Part shown: piece after piece, positions 18,571-26,876 of the stretch
Position numbering within the stretch: position 1 is the first letter of the stretch
Layout: every line of letters starts with the position of its first letter
DNA from: Bacillota bacterium
GTDB taxonomy: Bacteria; Bacillota; Clostridia; Lachnospirales; Anaerotignaceae
Assembly (NCBI GenBank): GCA_019422105.1
Contig: JAHZDZ010000010.1
Span: 1 to 64,000, forward strand
Reading direction: 5' to 3'
Length of the DNA: 64,000 bases
Program-made: the position numbers and the translations under genes
Notes under the pieces: generated by a model
What the model saw: only the letters and a program-made list of their open reading frames with translations
What the model was told of the DNA's origin: nothing
Database searches by the model: none

Positions 18571-18792
18571 TCAAAAGGGACAGGGGGTTTCGGTACAAAA
18601 CAAGATATTCCTTATCTCCTCCATTTGCTTTTCAGAATTCATATTCTTATCTCTGGCAACCGCCTGTATTTTCTTCAGCATTTGCAGGCAGATACTTTCC
18701 ATAGCCCTTTGCGGGTCAAAATTCCTGATTTCAATATCAATACCCTTTTCCAGCATCATCTGGAAGAGGAGGTGCAGAAAGAGTGTGTCCAT
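18571..18792 (-). CDS. Small hypothetical protein, 73 aa
   Basis: Not recognised. The sequence is mostly helical, with a hydrophobic start (DTLFLHLLFQMMLEKGIDIEI), a basic/amphipathic middle and a C-terminal CTETPCPF. A strong ribosome binding site (AAAGGAG, 7 bases before ATG) and a dedicated terminator support it as real. It is transcribed divergently from the ribbon-helix-helix gene at 18928, with a 135-bp AT-rich intergenic region containing two TATAAT hexamers. A shared regulatory region is possible, but I see no proof that the two genes work together. Confidence 0.65.
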   Translation of the reverse strand: MDTLFLHLLFQMMLEKGIDIEIRNFDPQRAMESICLQMLKKIQAVARDKNMNSEKQMEEIRNILFCTETPCPF

Positions 18793-18927
18793 AGTATTTA
18801 CTCCTTTATTTTGATATTTTCTATCACTATATCATTTATTCAACCAATTTGCAATATAAAATATAGTGCAAATTTAGCGTGTATAATATATTACTTTTAA
18901 CACATATAATGATGACAGGTGATGTAT

Positions 18928-19095
18928 ATGTTTGAAATCAAAAAAGTTGAATCATCAAATAAAACTTTCAGGATGCCCAATGACTTAATTCAAAAATTAC
19001 AAACAATTGCTCAACGCGAAGGCATCTCTTTAAATAAACTTGTCATTCAATGTTGTGAATACGCTTTGGAACATTTAGATGATGAAAAAGATTAA
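18928..19095 (+). CDS. Ribbon-helix-helix (Arc-like) small protein, 55 aa
   Basis: The protein contains a beta strand with KTFRMPNDLIQKL followed by two helices around EGISLNKLVIQCCEYAL, the pattern of Arc/MetJ/CopG-type DNA-binding proteins and of many antitoxins (compare RLP.EL...L...A...G.SLN.....L...L). The ribosome binding site is ACAGGTGA, 6 bases before ATG. No toxin-like gene follows; the next 560 bp are repeats. It may repress its own divergent promoter region or belong to a decayed mobile element. Confidence 0.75.
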   Translation: MFEIKKVESSNKTFRMPNDLIQKLQTIAQREGISLNKLVIQCCEYALEHLDDEKD

Positions 19096-19100
19096 CATAT

Positions 19101-19383
19101 GTACTTTTCTTTGAAGAAAAGTACCAAAAGAAGGGTGGGGGTTTCGATTCCCCCACACCCCCAAAACGATTTAGGGGGAGAATCCCCCTAAAAACCTCCT
19201 CTTCACGCCTATGGCGATAATTTAAAACCGTTAATGGTTTTATTTTTTTTCAACATTCCTTTTTATTAATCATCTTATTATTGCCAATGGGGGAATGAAA
19301 AGGGGAACACCCCTTTTCCCGTTTTAGGGGTCCGGGGGAATCGGAACCCCCGGCGCTTTGGCTACTTTCACGCTGAAAGTAGC
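19101..19383. repeat. Array of six perfect hairpins in 283 bp
   Basis: Perfect inverted repeats occur at 19101-19124 (GTACTTTTCTT arms), 19135-19156 (GTGGGGG arms), 19171-19191 (TTAGGGGGA arms), 19297-19318 (GAAAAGGGG arms), 19332-19353 (CCGGGGG arms) and 19361-19383 (GCTACTTTCA arms). Loops are 2 to 8 bases. None has the T-run of an ordinary terminator on both counts of position and strand. The cluster follows the ribbon-helix-helix gene and leads directly into the 42-bp tandem repeat. Confidence 0.8.
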
Positions 19384-19389
19384 AAGTAG

Positions 19390-19575
19390 CTCTTCAAAGA
19401 AAAGTACAGCAACACTGATAACAGCAAATAGCTCTTCAAAGAAAAGTACTTCAACACTGATGGCGCAAATAACTCTTCAAAGAAAAGTACTTCAACACTA
19501 AAAATAGCAAATAACTCTTCAAAGAAAAGTACTTCAACACTAAAAATAGCAAATAACTCTTCAAAGAAAAGTACA
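19390..19575. repeat. Five-copy tandem repeat, 41-42 bp unit
   Basis: CTCTTCAAAGAAAAGTAC is repeated exactly at 19390, 19432, 19473, 19515 and 19557, separated by related sequence of the form TTCAACACT-A-AATAGCAAATAA. The core is the complement of an arm of the first hairpin at 19101. There are no unique spacers and no cas genes, so it is not a CRISPR array. No reading frame crosses it with coding character. Confidence 0.85.
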
Positions 19576-19617
19576 TAACGCTGATAACAGCTTACTATTC
19601 CTTCATAAAAACCATAT

Positions 19618-19647
19618 AAAAAAGCCTTCCATTTTCATGGAAGGCTT
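19618..19647 (-). terminator. Terminator of rpsU-yqeY
   Basis: The stem AAGCCTTCCAT / ATGGAAGGCTT has a short loop and is followed on the minus strand by a T6 run. It lies 12 bp after the yqeY stop, so the rpsU-yqeY transcript ends before the inserted region. Confidence 0.9.
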
Positions 19648-19659
19648 CTCTTTATAAAA

Positions 19660-20109
19660 TCATTTTCCGCTGAGCGCTTTTTTGACTAAATCACTGACAA
19701 TCTTATTGTCAGCCCTGCCCTTGACCTTGGGTGTGATGGCACCCATAACCTTCCCCATTTCCTTCATGGAGGAAGCGCCAAGCTCGCTTACGGTTTCGTT
19801 TACAATATTCTGAATTTCGCTCTCAGTTAACTGTGCGGGAAGGTATCCTAACAGTACTTCGATTTCACGCTTAAGATTTTCTATCAAATCTGTTCTGCCG
19901 CTTTTTTCAAATTCAGGAAGAGAATCACGGCGCTTCTTGAGCTCTCTGGCAATTACGTCCAGAACTCCTTCGTCGTCCAATTCTATTTTTTTGTCTTTTT
20001 CAATTTGAAGAATACCGGAACGCACCAACTGAACCGTGTTCTTTCTGATGGTATCCTTTTCCTTCATTGATTCCTTCATATCTTGTAAAAGTGTATCTTT
20101 TAAAGACAT
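19660..20109 (-). CDS. yqeY: GatB/YqeY domain protein
   Basis: A 149-residue protein related to the C-terminal tRNA-binding tail of GatB. Typical features are the opening SLKDTLLQDMKESMKEKD, then RDSLPEFEKSGRTDL, the EIEVLLGYLPAQLTESEI segment and the C-terminal MGKVMGAITPKVKGRAD. It is presumed to bind tRNA or RNA, but a firm role is lacking for the family. Conserved partner of rpsU; ends at the terminator at 19618. Confidence 0.95.
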   Translation of the reverse strand: MSLKDTLLQDMKESMKEKDTIRKNTVQLVRSGILQIEKDKKIELDDEGVLDVIARELKKRRDSLPEFEKSGRTDLIENLKREIEVLLGYLPAQLTESEIQNIVNETVSELGASSMKEMGKVMGAITPKVKGRADNKIVSDLVKKALSGK

Positions 20110-20143
20110 TTCATATCATCCCTTACCGAAATAAAAGGTTTTC

Positions 20144-20320
20144 TTATTTAAATTTACGTTTTCTAGCAGCTTCAGATTTCTTTTTGCGCTTTACGCTAGG
20201 TTTGTCATAGTGTTCTCTTTTACGAACTTCTCCCATAATACCATCTTTTGCACAGCTTCTTTTAAAACGGCGAAGAGCGCTATCTAAGGATTCATTTTCT
20301 TTCACTTTTACCTCTGACAT
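20144..20320 (-). CDS. rpsU: 30S ribosomal protein S21
   Basis: A 58-residue, very basic small-subunit protein that binds near the 16S 3' end during initiation. The family pattern is V.VKENESLDSALRRFKRSC...GI..E.RKREHYDKPS followed by a Lys/Arg tail. The ATG at 20320 has GGAGGGA upstream; a six-codon extension to 20338 only translates the ribosome binding site. First gene of the rpsU-yqeY unit, with its own promoter at 20406-20434. Confidence 0.97.
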   Translation of the reverse strand: MSEVKVKENESLDSALRRFKRSCAKDGIMGEVRKREHYDKPSVKRKKKSEAARKRKFK

Positions 20321-20405
20321 GAATTTCCCTCCCTCCAATTGCTGAGATTCGCTTATTACTAGTAGATCAGAGGAGCATTACTCTTCTCTTATCACACATT
20401 ATAGA

Positions 20406-20434
20406 ATTATACACAAAAAAACAATACACGTCAA
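20406..20434 (-). promoter_or_regulatory. rpsU promoter
   Basis: On the minus strand TTGACG (20429-20434) and TATAAT (20406-20411) are separated by exactly 17 bp, about 85 bp upstream of the rpsU start. The long leader could hold S21 or growth-rate control, but I see no specific motif. Confidence 0.75.
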
Positions 20435-20476
20435 TAGAAAACTGGGCGGGAGAAAATTTTCGCTCTTTTGCGCATT

Positions 20477-22684
20477 CTATTTCAATTTGAATACACATAC
20501 CCCCAGAGGCGGCACCTGAATGGAAATGCTGCTCTGCCTGTTGTTCCATTCTACCCTTTCACTGTATACCACTGCGTCATTTACCACGCCGCTTCCGCCG
20601 TAACAGCTGCTGTCGCTGTTAAACACTTCCCTGTAGATGCCCGCCACAGGGACGCCCAGCCTGAAATTAAAATAAGTTTCCGGTGTAAAATTGCACACAA
20701 ATATCAAATCATCCTTGCCGCTGATGCCCTTTCTGATAAAGGAAATCACGCTTCTGTCCGCATCATTGCACTCTATCCACTCAAAGCCTGCGCTGTCAAA
20801 ATCCCTCTGCCACAAAGACGGCTCCTCAAGATAAAAATGATTCAAATCCCGCATATACCGCCGAAGCCCTTTATGGCTGTCAATGTCAAGAAGATGCCAG
20901 TCAAGGCTTCTGGCCTCGCTCCATTCCGCATACTGTCCAAATTCATTGCCCATAAACAGAAGCTTCTTTCCGGGATGCCCATACATAAAGCCATAGCAAA
21001 CCCTCAGATTCGCAAACTTCTGCCACACATCCCCGGGCATTTTGTTTATCATGGATCCCTTCCCGTGTACTATCTCGTCATGGCTTAATACAAGTATAAA
21101 ATTCTCCGTATAAGCGTAAACCATGGAAAAGGTCAGGTTGTTATGGTGATATTTACGATAAACAGGGTCCTTTTTCATATAAGACAGATAATCGTTCATC
21201 CATCCCATATTCCATTTCAGCGAAAAACCCAAGCCGCCGTAATTGGCAGAACGGGAAACACCGGGCCATGAGGTTGACTCCTCCGCTATCATCATAACCC
21301 CGGGATGGCGGCCTGTGATAACAGAATTCATATGCTTTAAAAACTCAACAGCCTCCAGATTCTCCCTGCCGCCGTATTGGTTCGGTATCCATTGTCCGTC
21401 GCTTTTGCCGTAATCCAGATAGAGCATGCTGGCCACAGCGTCAACGCGCAGCCCGTCCAGATGAAATTCCTCTATCCAATATATGGCGTTGGCAATCAAA
21501 AAGTTCCTTACTTCATTGCGCCCATAATTAAATATCAGCGTACCCCATTCGGGATGCTCTCCCTTTTTCGGATCACTGTGCTCATAAAGGGCGGTTCCGT
21601 CAAACCTTGCCAGGCCATGGGCATCCTTTGGAAAATGCGCCGGCACCCAGTCCAAAATAACACCGATTTCATTCTGATGACACCTGTCTACAAACTCCAT
21701 AAACTCCTTGGGCGTACCATAGCGGCTTGTCGGCGCATAATAGCCTGTCACCTGATAGCCCCAGCTGCCGTCAAAGGGATGCTCCTCTATGGGCATAAGC
21801 TCAATGTGGGTATAGCCCATCTCCTTCACATAGGAAACCAGTTTGTCCGCCGCCTCCAAATAGGTCAAAAACCTGTCGCCCTCCTCGGGCACACGCATCC
21901 AGCTGCCCAGATGCACCTCATAAATATTCACAGGGCGGTTATACATATCATTATTCTGCCTGTAATCCATCCACTGGCCATCCATCCATTCATAGCCGTC
22001 TATGTCATAGACAATAGAAGCGGTCTGCGGCCTCAGCTCACTGTAGACAGCATAAGGATCCGATTTATTGACTATGGAATTATCCTGTGCCTTGATCTGA
22101 AATTTATACTGATCCAACTCCTGAATCCCCGGCACAAAAAGCTCCCAGATGCCGCTTTGGCCCAGTACACGCATCTGACTGCGTCTCTCATCCCAGCTGT
22201 TAAAAGATCCTATAACGCTTACACTCTTGGCATTGGGAGCCCATACGCCAAAGGAAACGCCTTTTACACCGTCCATCTCCATGACATGAGCGCCGAGTTT
22301 TTTATAGATTTCATAATGGTTGCCCGCGCCAAACAGATAGCGGTCATACTCCGTTATGGTAGGCTGAAAGGAATAGGGATCACGCCTTGTCCACTCGTTT
22401 CCCCCATAATCGATAAACTGAAGGGCATAGGGAAACCACTCCTCCCTGTCCTCCAGCACAGCTTCAAAAAAACCGTCCTCATGAATTTTGGTCATAGGAT
22501 AGCGTTTTTCCTCATCTGCTATATCCAAAACATAAGCTTTCTTCGCCTGGGGTACAAAGGCGCGCACAGACACCATACGCTTATCCTTCACTGTAACCTC
22601 ATGCATCCCCAGTACGCGGTGCGGTTCTCCATGCTCTACATGGATTACTTTGTTCATTTCCATCAGGCTTGTCGTACTAATCAT
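20477..22684 (-). CDS. glgB: 1,4-alpha-glucan branching enzyme
   Basis: Forms alpha-1,6 branches in glycogen. The 735-residue GH13 protein has an N-terminal CBM48 region (about 100-200, GVWAPNAKSVSVIGSFNSW), the catalytic barrel with DWVPAHFPKD, DGLRVDAVASMLYLDY (nucleophile Asp), MIAEEST (acid/base Glu) and LVLSHDEIVHG, and a C-terminal beta domain. The ATG at 22684 follows GAGGGTGG; the frame stays open 50 codons further upstream but without family resemblance. No other glg genes are adjacent, so it appears monocistronic. Confidence 0.96.
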   Translation of the reverse strand: MISTTSLMEMNKVIHVEHGEPHRVLGMHEVTVKDKRMVSVRAFVPQAKKAYVLDIADEEKRYPMTKIHEDGFFEAVLEDREEWFPYALQFIDYGGNEWTRRDPYSFQPTITEYDRYLFGAGNHYEIYKKLGAHVMEMDGVKGVSFGVWAPNAKSVSVIGSFNSWDERRSQMRVLGQSGIWELFVPGIQELDQYKFQIKAQDNSIVNKSDPYAVYSELRPQTASIVYDIDGYEWMDGQWMDYRQNNDMYNRPVNIYEVHLGSWMRVPEEGDRFLTYLEAADKLVSYVKEMGYTHIELMPIEEHPFDGSWGYQVTGYYAPTSRYGTPKEFMEFVDRCHQNEIGVILDWVPAHFPKDAHGLARFDGTALYEHSDPKKGEHPEWGTLIFNYGRNEVRNFLIANAIYWIEEFHLDGLRVDAVASMLYLDYGKSDGQWIPNQYGGRENLEAVEFLKHMNSVITGRHPGVMMIAEESTSWPGVSRSANYGGLGFSLKWNMGWMNDYLSYMKKDPVYRKYHHNNLTFSMVYAYTENFILVLSHDEIVHGKGSMINKMPGDVWQKFANLRVCYGFMYGHPGKKLLFMGNEFGQYAEWSEARSLDWHLLDIDSHKGLRRYMRDLNHFYLEEPSLWQRDFDSAGFEWIECNDADRSVISFIRKGISGKDDLIFVCNFTPETYFNFRLGVPVAGIYREVFNSDSSCYGGSGVVNDAVVYSERVEWNNRQSSISIQVPPLGVCVFKLK

Positions 22685-22895
22685 ATTTTCCACCCTCTTA
22701 TTTTTTATTTGGGCTTTTACCAATGCTGTCCTTTTGATGATACGCCAAACTGTATCTTTTCCGTCTATCCCGGCCTGTACAAAGCAATAAAAAGTCCGTT
22801 TCCCCATTTTCCCGACTCTAAAAATTGTATCCATTATAGGCGCATTTTATGAAGCTTTTATAGTCGATAAATAAAAACCGGCTATATTATCCCGG

Positions 22896-23100
22896 GCTTT
22901 TTTATTGCCTGCGCATTAAATAAAATTCTCTTTCGGTAGCCGATAGTTTTTAAATCCAAACTATCGGCAGCAAAAAGCCTTGACCCCTGTCTGCGGCTTT
23001 TTATTGCCTGCGCAATAAAATCCTTTTTCGGTAGCCGATAGTTTTTGAAACCAAACTATCGGCAGCAAAAAGCCTTGACCTCCGTCTGCGGCTTTTTTTC
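22896..23100. repeat. Two tandem ~100-bp hairpin units
   Basis: Two near-identical units begin GCTTTTTATTGCCTGCGCA at about 22896 and 22996, the second ending near 23091. Each contains a hairpin with arms GCCGATAGTTT / AAACTATCGGC and then a second weak stem AAAAAGCC / GGCTTTTT. The GCTTTTT ends could act as terminators on the plus strand. A single AAACTATCGGC arm occurs at about 8350, and TTGCTTGCGCAATAA at about 27167 resembles the start. The rest of the glgB-M3 peptidase gap (22685-23314) shows no gene. Confidence 0.8.
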
Positions 23101-23314
23101 ATTATACTCCCCCTTCCATTATTTTTCCAGTTATAAATAGAAGGAGAAAAGCAGGCAAACGGCTTGGGAGGGCGAAAAAATAAAATGCCGCTTTTCGCTC
23201 ACGCCACAATCTGAATTTCATATGCTTATGCCCTTCGCCTTTGCTGTTCTTGCATAAAACCCTTTGCGATGATACACTTTATTCATATATCTATAAGTAG
23301 AAAGGACTGTTCCC

Positions 23315-25078
23315 ATGCTTGATACCAATTGGTCATTAACCGCGCTGTATCCTTCTTTTCAAGACGCGTCATTTCAGTCAGATTTTAGCAGACTTCAAAA
23401 GTATCTGGAGGAAATTGAAGAATGGACAGAAAAAAATCTGAAAACCACCGACAACGCATTGTATAAAATTGAATATTTTATTCAGTTTCAAAATACTGTT
23501 GGCTTTTTAACGGAGCGGCTCACCGACTTTTCTTTTCTGTCCCTAAGTACAGACGCCCGCAATGAGGAGGCATTAAAAAACCTGGACAAAATAGAATCCC
23601 TCTCCTCCGATTTTACACGTTCTGATACGGCATTCCAAAAATGGCTCTGTTCCCTGGAGGCTCTGCCCGCTTCCCCCCTCATAGAGGAACACCGCTTCTA
23701 TCTGGAGGAATTAATCAAAAACGGAAAATACCTTCTCACCGAGCAGGAGGAGGTTATACTGTCCAAAATGGAAACCACAGGCTCTATGTCCTGGTCCAAA
23801 CTTCAGGAGGAAGCTGTATCCACTCTGATTGTAACCATATCCCTTGACGGGGAGGAAAAAAAACTGCCCTTGTCAGAGGTACGAAATTTGGCTTATGACA
23901 AGAGCAAAGCTGTCAGAAAGAAAGCCTATGAAGCAGAGCTTAAAAGCTACGGCAAAATCGCTTCCGCCTCCGCCTTTGCCCTGAATTCCATCAAAGGAGA
24001 GGTAATCACCACAGCAAAGCTTAGAGGCTACGCCTCTCCCCTTGCTATGACGCTTCTTCATTCCAGAATGGATAAAAAAACACTGGATACCATGTTTGAG
24101 GCCATAAATTGCAGCAAATCCATGTTCGAGGCATATTTCCTAAAAAAAGCAGAATTGCTCGGACATAAAAGCGGTCTGCCGTTCTACGATCTTTTTGCGC
24201 CGATTGGAAAAGATGATATGTATTATACCTATGAAGAGGCCTGCGATTTTATTGTAAAGCATTTTTCCTCCTTCAGTGAAGAGCTGGGCAATTACGCCAA
24301 AGGGGCTATGGAAAAGGCATGGATTGACGTCTATCCCAAAGAGGGAAAAAGAGGCGGCGCGTTTTGCTCCAATCTCCCTTCTATAGGAGAGAGCCGTATC
24401 TTGACAAACTTCAATGGCTCCTTTAACGATGTGATTACCATAGCCCATGAATTAGGCCATGGCTATCATGGGTTCTGCCTGGATAACAAAAGCTACTTAA
24501 ACAGCGACTACCCTATGCCCATTGCCGAAACAGCGTCAACCTTCTGCGAGACACTGGTAAAGCAAGCGGCGTTAAAGGATGCCCCGGAGGATGTAAAGCT
24601 ATTTATACTGGAAAGCGACATTGCGGACAACGCCCAGGTTATCATTGACATCCTCAGCCGATTTCTTTTCGAGGACAGCGTATTCCAAAAAAGAAGCGAG
24701 GGCTATCTTTCAGAAAAGGAACTCTGCGGTATCATGCTTGACGCCCAAAGAGAAGCCTACGGCAAGGGGCTTGACGAAAATTATCTGCACCCCTGCATGT
24801 GGATTTGTAAATCTCATTATTATGACGCTCACTATAACTATTACAATTTCCCTTACGCCTTCGGCCTGCTTTTGGCAAAGGGTCTTTATGGACTCTATGA
24901 AGAACGGGGCGCTGAATTTGCCCCCGCTTACAGGGAGTTCTTATCTGCCACCGGCAGTAAAAGTCTTTATGATGTGGCGCAAACTATGGGGATCGATCTC
25001 CATGATATGGGCTTTTGGAATAAATCTCTTCTGCAAATAAAAAATGATATTGATCTGTTCATAAAACATTGCAAATAA
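23315..25078 (+). CDS. M3 family oligoendopeptidase (PepF-like)
   Basis: A cytosolic zinc metallopeptidase that trims short peptides. The 587-residue protein has the M3 motif HELGHGYHG at about residue 378, and the third ligand region ETASTFCETL about 25 residues on. The N-terminal domain is helical, as in PepF/pz-peptidases. The start ATG follows AGAAAGGA at 9-10 bases. No operon partner; it is separated from the convergent GNAT gene by a hairpin. Confidence 0.95.
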   Translation: MLDTNWSLTALYPSFQDASFQSDFSRLQKYLEEIEEWTEKNLKTTDNALYKIEYFIQFQNTVGFLTERLTDFSFLSLSTDARNEEALKNLDKIESLSSDFTRSDTAFQKWLCSLEALPASPLIEEHRFYLEELIKNGKYLLTEQEEVILSKMETTGSMSWSKLQEEAVSTLIVTISLDGEEKKLPLSEVRNLAYDKSKAVRKKAYEAELKSYGKIASASAFALNSIKGEVITTAKLRGYASPLAMTLLHSRMDKKTLDTMFEAINCSKSMFEAYFLKKAELLGHKSGLPFYDLFAPIGKDDMYYTYEEACDFIVKHFSSFSEELGNYAKGAMEKAWIDVYPKEGKRGGAFCSNLPSIGESRILTNFNGSFNDVITIAHELGHGYHGFCLDNKSYLNSDYPMPIAETASTFCETLVKQAALKDAPEDVKLFILESDIADNAQVIIDILSRFLFEDSVFQKRSEGYLSEKELCGIMLDAQREAYGKGLDENYLHPCMWICKSHYYDAHYNYYNFPYAFGLLLAKGLYGLYEERGAEFAPAYREFLSATGSKSLYDVAQTMGIDLHDMGFWNKSLLQIKNDIDLFIKHCK

Positions 25079-25103
25079 AAAAGAAAATCTGACAAATTAT
25101 GCT

Positions 25104-25149
25104 CAGACTGCCGAAAAGTCGATTTGACTTTTATGACAGGCTGAGCTTA
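25104..25149. terminator. Nested hairpin between convergent genes
   Basis: Outer arms GCTCAG/CTGAGC enclose an inner stem AAAGTC/GACTTT. It sits between the M3 peptidase stop and the convergent GNAT gene end and probably serves as a terminator. The T-run is weak. Confidence 0.5.
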
Positions 25150-25199
25150 ATAAATTAGACTTTCTTTCCCCTTGTACAGCTCAGGAAGTCCTTTCCTCC

Positions 25200-25670
25200 T
25201 CACTTATCCTCCAATACACACCGAAATGTTCTCATTTTCTCCCCAAAGCCTTCCCTCTCATACATTCTGATAGCCCTTGAATTGTCGGACAGGGCATCCA
25301 GCTCAATATAGGCAAGCTCTCTGTTTTTCGCCCAATTCTTTACGCCGTCTAACAGAGCTTTTCCTATTTTTCTGCCCCGATAGCCCGGGTCTGTCACAAT
25401 ATCCACCAAGTGAGCATAGTGGTGAGGTACGAGGCATCCATAGGCCGGCGTCATCTCCTCCATCACCAGCGCCAGGGCACAGACATTCTCATCCTCCACA
25501 GCAACGAGAATATCACTTTTTTCTTCCTCTATTACCCGTTTCACAAAATCCATATCCTGTTCCCCATTTTGAAAATAATAGGGCTGAAATGCCGCCATTT
25601 CAGAAAACAATATCTCATACAGCTTGCATATCCCCTCTAAATCCTTTGCCTGCGCCGCTCTGATTATCAT
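25200..25670 (-). CDS. GNAT family N-acetyltransferase
   Basis: The 156-residue protein shows acetyl-CoA fold motif A, VDIVTDPGYRGRKIGKALL near residues 90-108 (R/Q-x-x-G-x-A variant RGRKIGKA), and motif B ALSDNSRAIRMYEREGF. The substrate is unknown. AAAGGAGG precedes the start. It follows the ecsC-family gene by 13 bp and is probably co-transcribed with it. Confidence 0.92.
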   Translation of the reverse strand: MIIRAAQAKDLEGICKLYEILFSEMAAFQPYYFQNGEQDMDFVKRVIEEEKSDILVAVEDENVCALALVMEEMTPAYGCLVPHHYAHLVDIVTDPGYRGRKIGKALLDGVKNWAKNRELAYIELDALSDNSRAIRMYEREGFGEKMRTFRCVLEDK

Positions 25671-25683
25671 GCATTTTCCTCCT

Positions 25684-26478
25684 TTATTTCTCCCTTTGTT
25701 TTTTTATCAAATATCTCTTCTTGTATTTCAGGGCTGCCGCCCTGCTGATTTCATTCAATACACAGTAGTTGGAGACAGCGCCCACCGCACCGATAACAGC
25801 AAAACCCTGTATAAATTTCGCGAGAAGCATAGACTGTGACAGCGCACCGGACGCGGTATTCATTGCCTCCCCGACAGTAAAGGGAATTTCCTGTCCGCTG
25901 TCTATGGCTGATGAAATCTTATCCAGCCTTTCATTCGCTTCCTTTTTTTCCTCCTCCTTTAACACAGCAAAAGCAATCAAATTTAAAATATATACCTTTT
26001 CCTCTTCCCTCTGGTAGTCATATCCATAATTGAGTGAAATCTCATAAACCGTCTTCAGTATAACGGATAAAAACAGGGGAATATCCGGCAGGCCAATGCC
26101 CAAAATTCCCAATACTGCCCCTTCGGCTGTCGAGAGCGCCTTATTTATTAAAACACCGCGCCGTGCCTTCCTGTCCAGTTCACGCAGCGCCCTGCTGTTT
26201 CCCGCCTTGTCCACCCGATAGTTATTTACATCGTATTCCAAATCTATCTTCTCTTTGTCATACATCTTTTCTATGTATGCCGTCCCCTTATCAAAGACAG
26301 TACAAAAGCCTTTATAAAACGCTGCATTTAACGTGTCCAAAAGCTTTGGAGGTATTTTTTCCTCCACCCTTTTCGCAGCAGGTCTAATCTTTTCCTTCTG
26401 GAATTTCCCCTCTTTTTTTCCTAAAATTTTTTGCTCCTTCTTTTTCAGCTTCACCAGCTGTTTCTCAAACGCATCCAT
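25684..26478 (-). CDS. EcsC family protein
   Basis: The 264-residue protein resembles the EcsC family, named from the third gene of the Bacillus ecs ABC operon, with no firm function. Visible traits are a basic, charged N-terminus, two central hydrophobic helices (AEGAVLGILGIGLPDIPLFL and a following ILKTVYEISLNYGY segment) and a C-terminal hydrophobic patch (LAKFIQGFAVIGAVGAVSNY). No ecsA/ecsB genes are nearby. Probably peripheral to or inserted in the membrane. Divergent from the MGMT-family gene at 26565. Confidence 0.85.
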   Translation of the reverse strand: MDAFEKQLVKLKKKEQKILGKKEGKFQKEKIRPAAKRVEEKIPPKLLDTLNAAFYKGFCTVFDKGTAYIEKMYDKEKIDLEYDVNNYRVDKAGNSRALRELDRKARRGVLINKALSTAEGAVLGILGIGLPDIPLFLSVILKTVYEISLNYGYDYQREEEKVYILNLIAFAVLKEEEKKEANERLDKISSAIDSGQEIPFTVGEAMNTASGALSQSMLLAKFIQGFAVIGAVGAVSNYCVLNEISRAAALKYKKRYLIKKQREK

Positions 26479-26564
26479 CCCAGTCTCCCCTTTTGATTTG
26501 CGGCCTCTTATGTTAAACTATACGCAGAAAATAAAAGAAATACTCCAAAAAGAGGCGATATACT

Positions 26565-26876
26565 ATGGACAAATACGAATTTTATGAGGCATGCTATGAT
26601 ATTGTGAAAAATATTCCATCTGGCAAGGTAGCCACCTATGGGCAAATAGCCCTATACGCCGGATTTCCCCGCCGGGCACGCATGGCAGGCGCTGCCTTGT
26701 CCCACGCACCGGAAAACAGGGAAATTCCATGCCACAGAGTCGTAAACCATTTGGGGCGCACCGCTCCAGACTGGCCTGAGCAAAGGCTTCTGCTGCAGAT
26801 GGAAGGGATACCTTTCAGAGAAAACGGTTACGTCAATCTAAAGGTATGCCTGTGGCGGCCATCAGCAGAAAAGTGA
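26565..26876 (+). CDS. MGMT-family DNA alkyltransferase-like protein
   Basis: A 103-residue protein consisting only of the C-terminal winged-helix domain of O6-alkylguanine-DNA alkyltransferases. It shows VATYGQIALYAG and the active-site motif IPCHRVVNHLG. The acceptor Cys is present, unlike ATL proteins with PWHR, so it may be a short active transferase or a lesion-sensing relative. GAGGCG precedes the start. It is divergent from the EcsC gene. Confidence 0.92.
   Translation: MDKYEFYEACYDIVKNIPSGKVATYGQIALYAGFPRRARMAGAALSHAPENREIPCHRVVNHLGRTAPDWPEQRLLLQMEGIPFRENGYVNLKVCLWRPSAEK

Noticed and set aside
19390..19575. Possible CRISPR array
   Set aside because: Regular copies are contiguous 41-42 bp tandem units without unique spacers, and no cas genes occur in the window.
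21377..22852. A 491-codon open frame on the plus strand opposite glgB
   Set aside because: It is a mirror of the glgB reading frame with no family motifs or ribosome binding site; glgB is unmistakable on the other strand.
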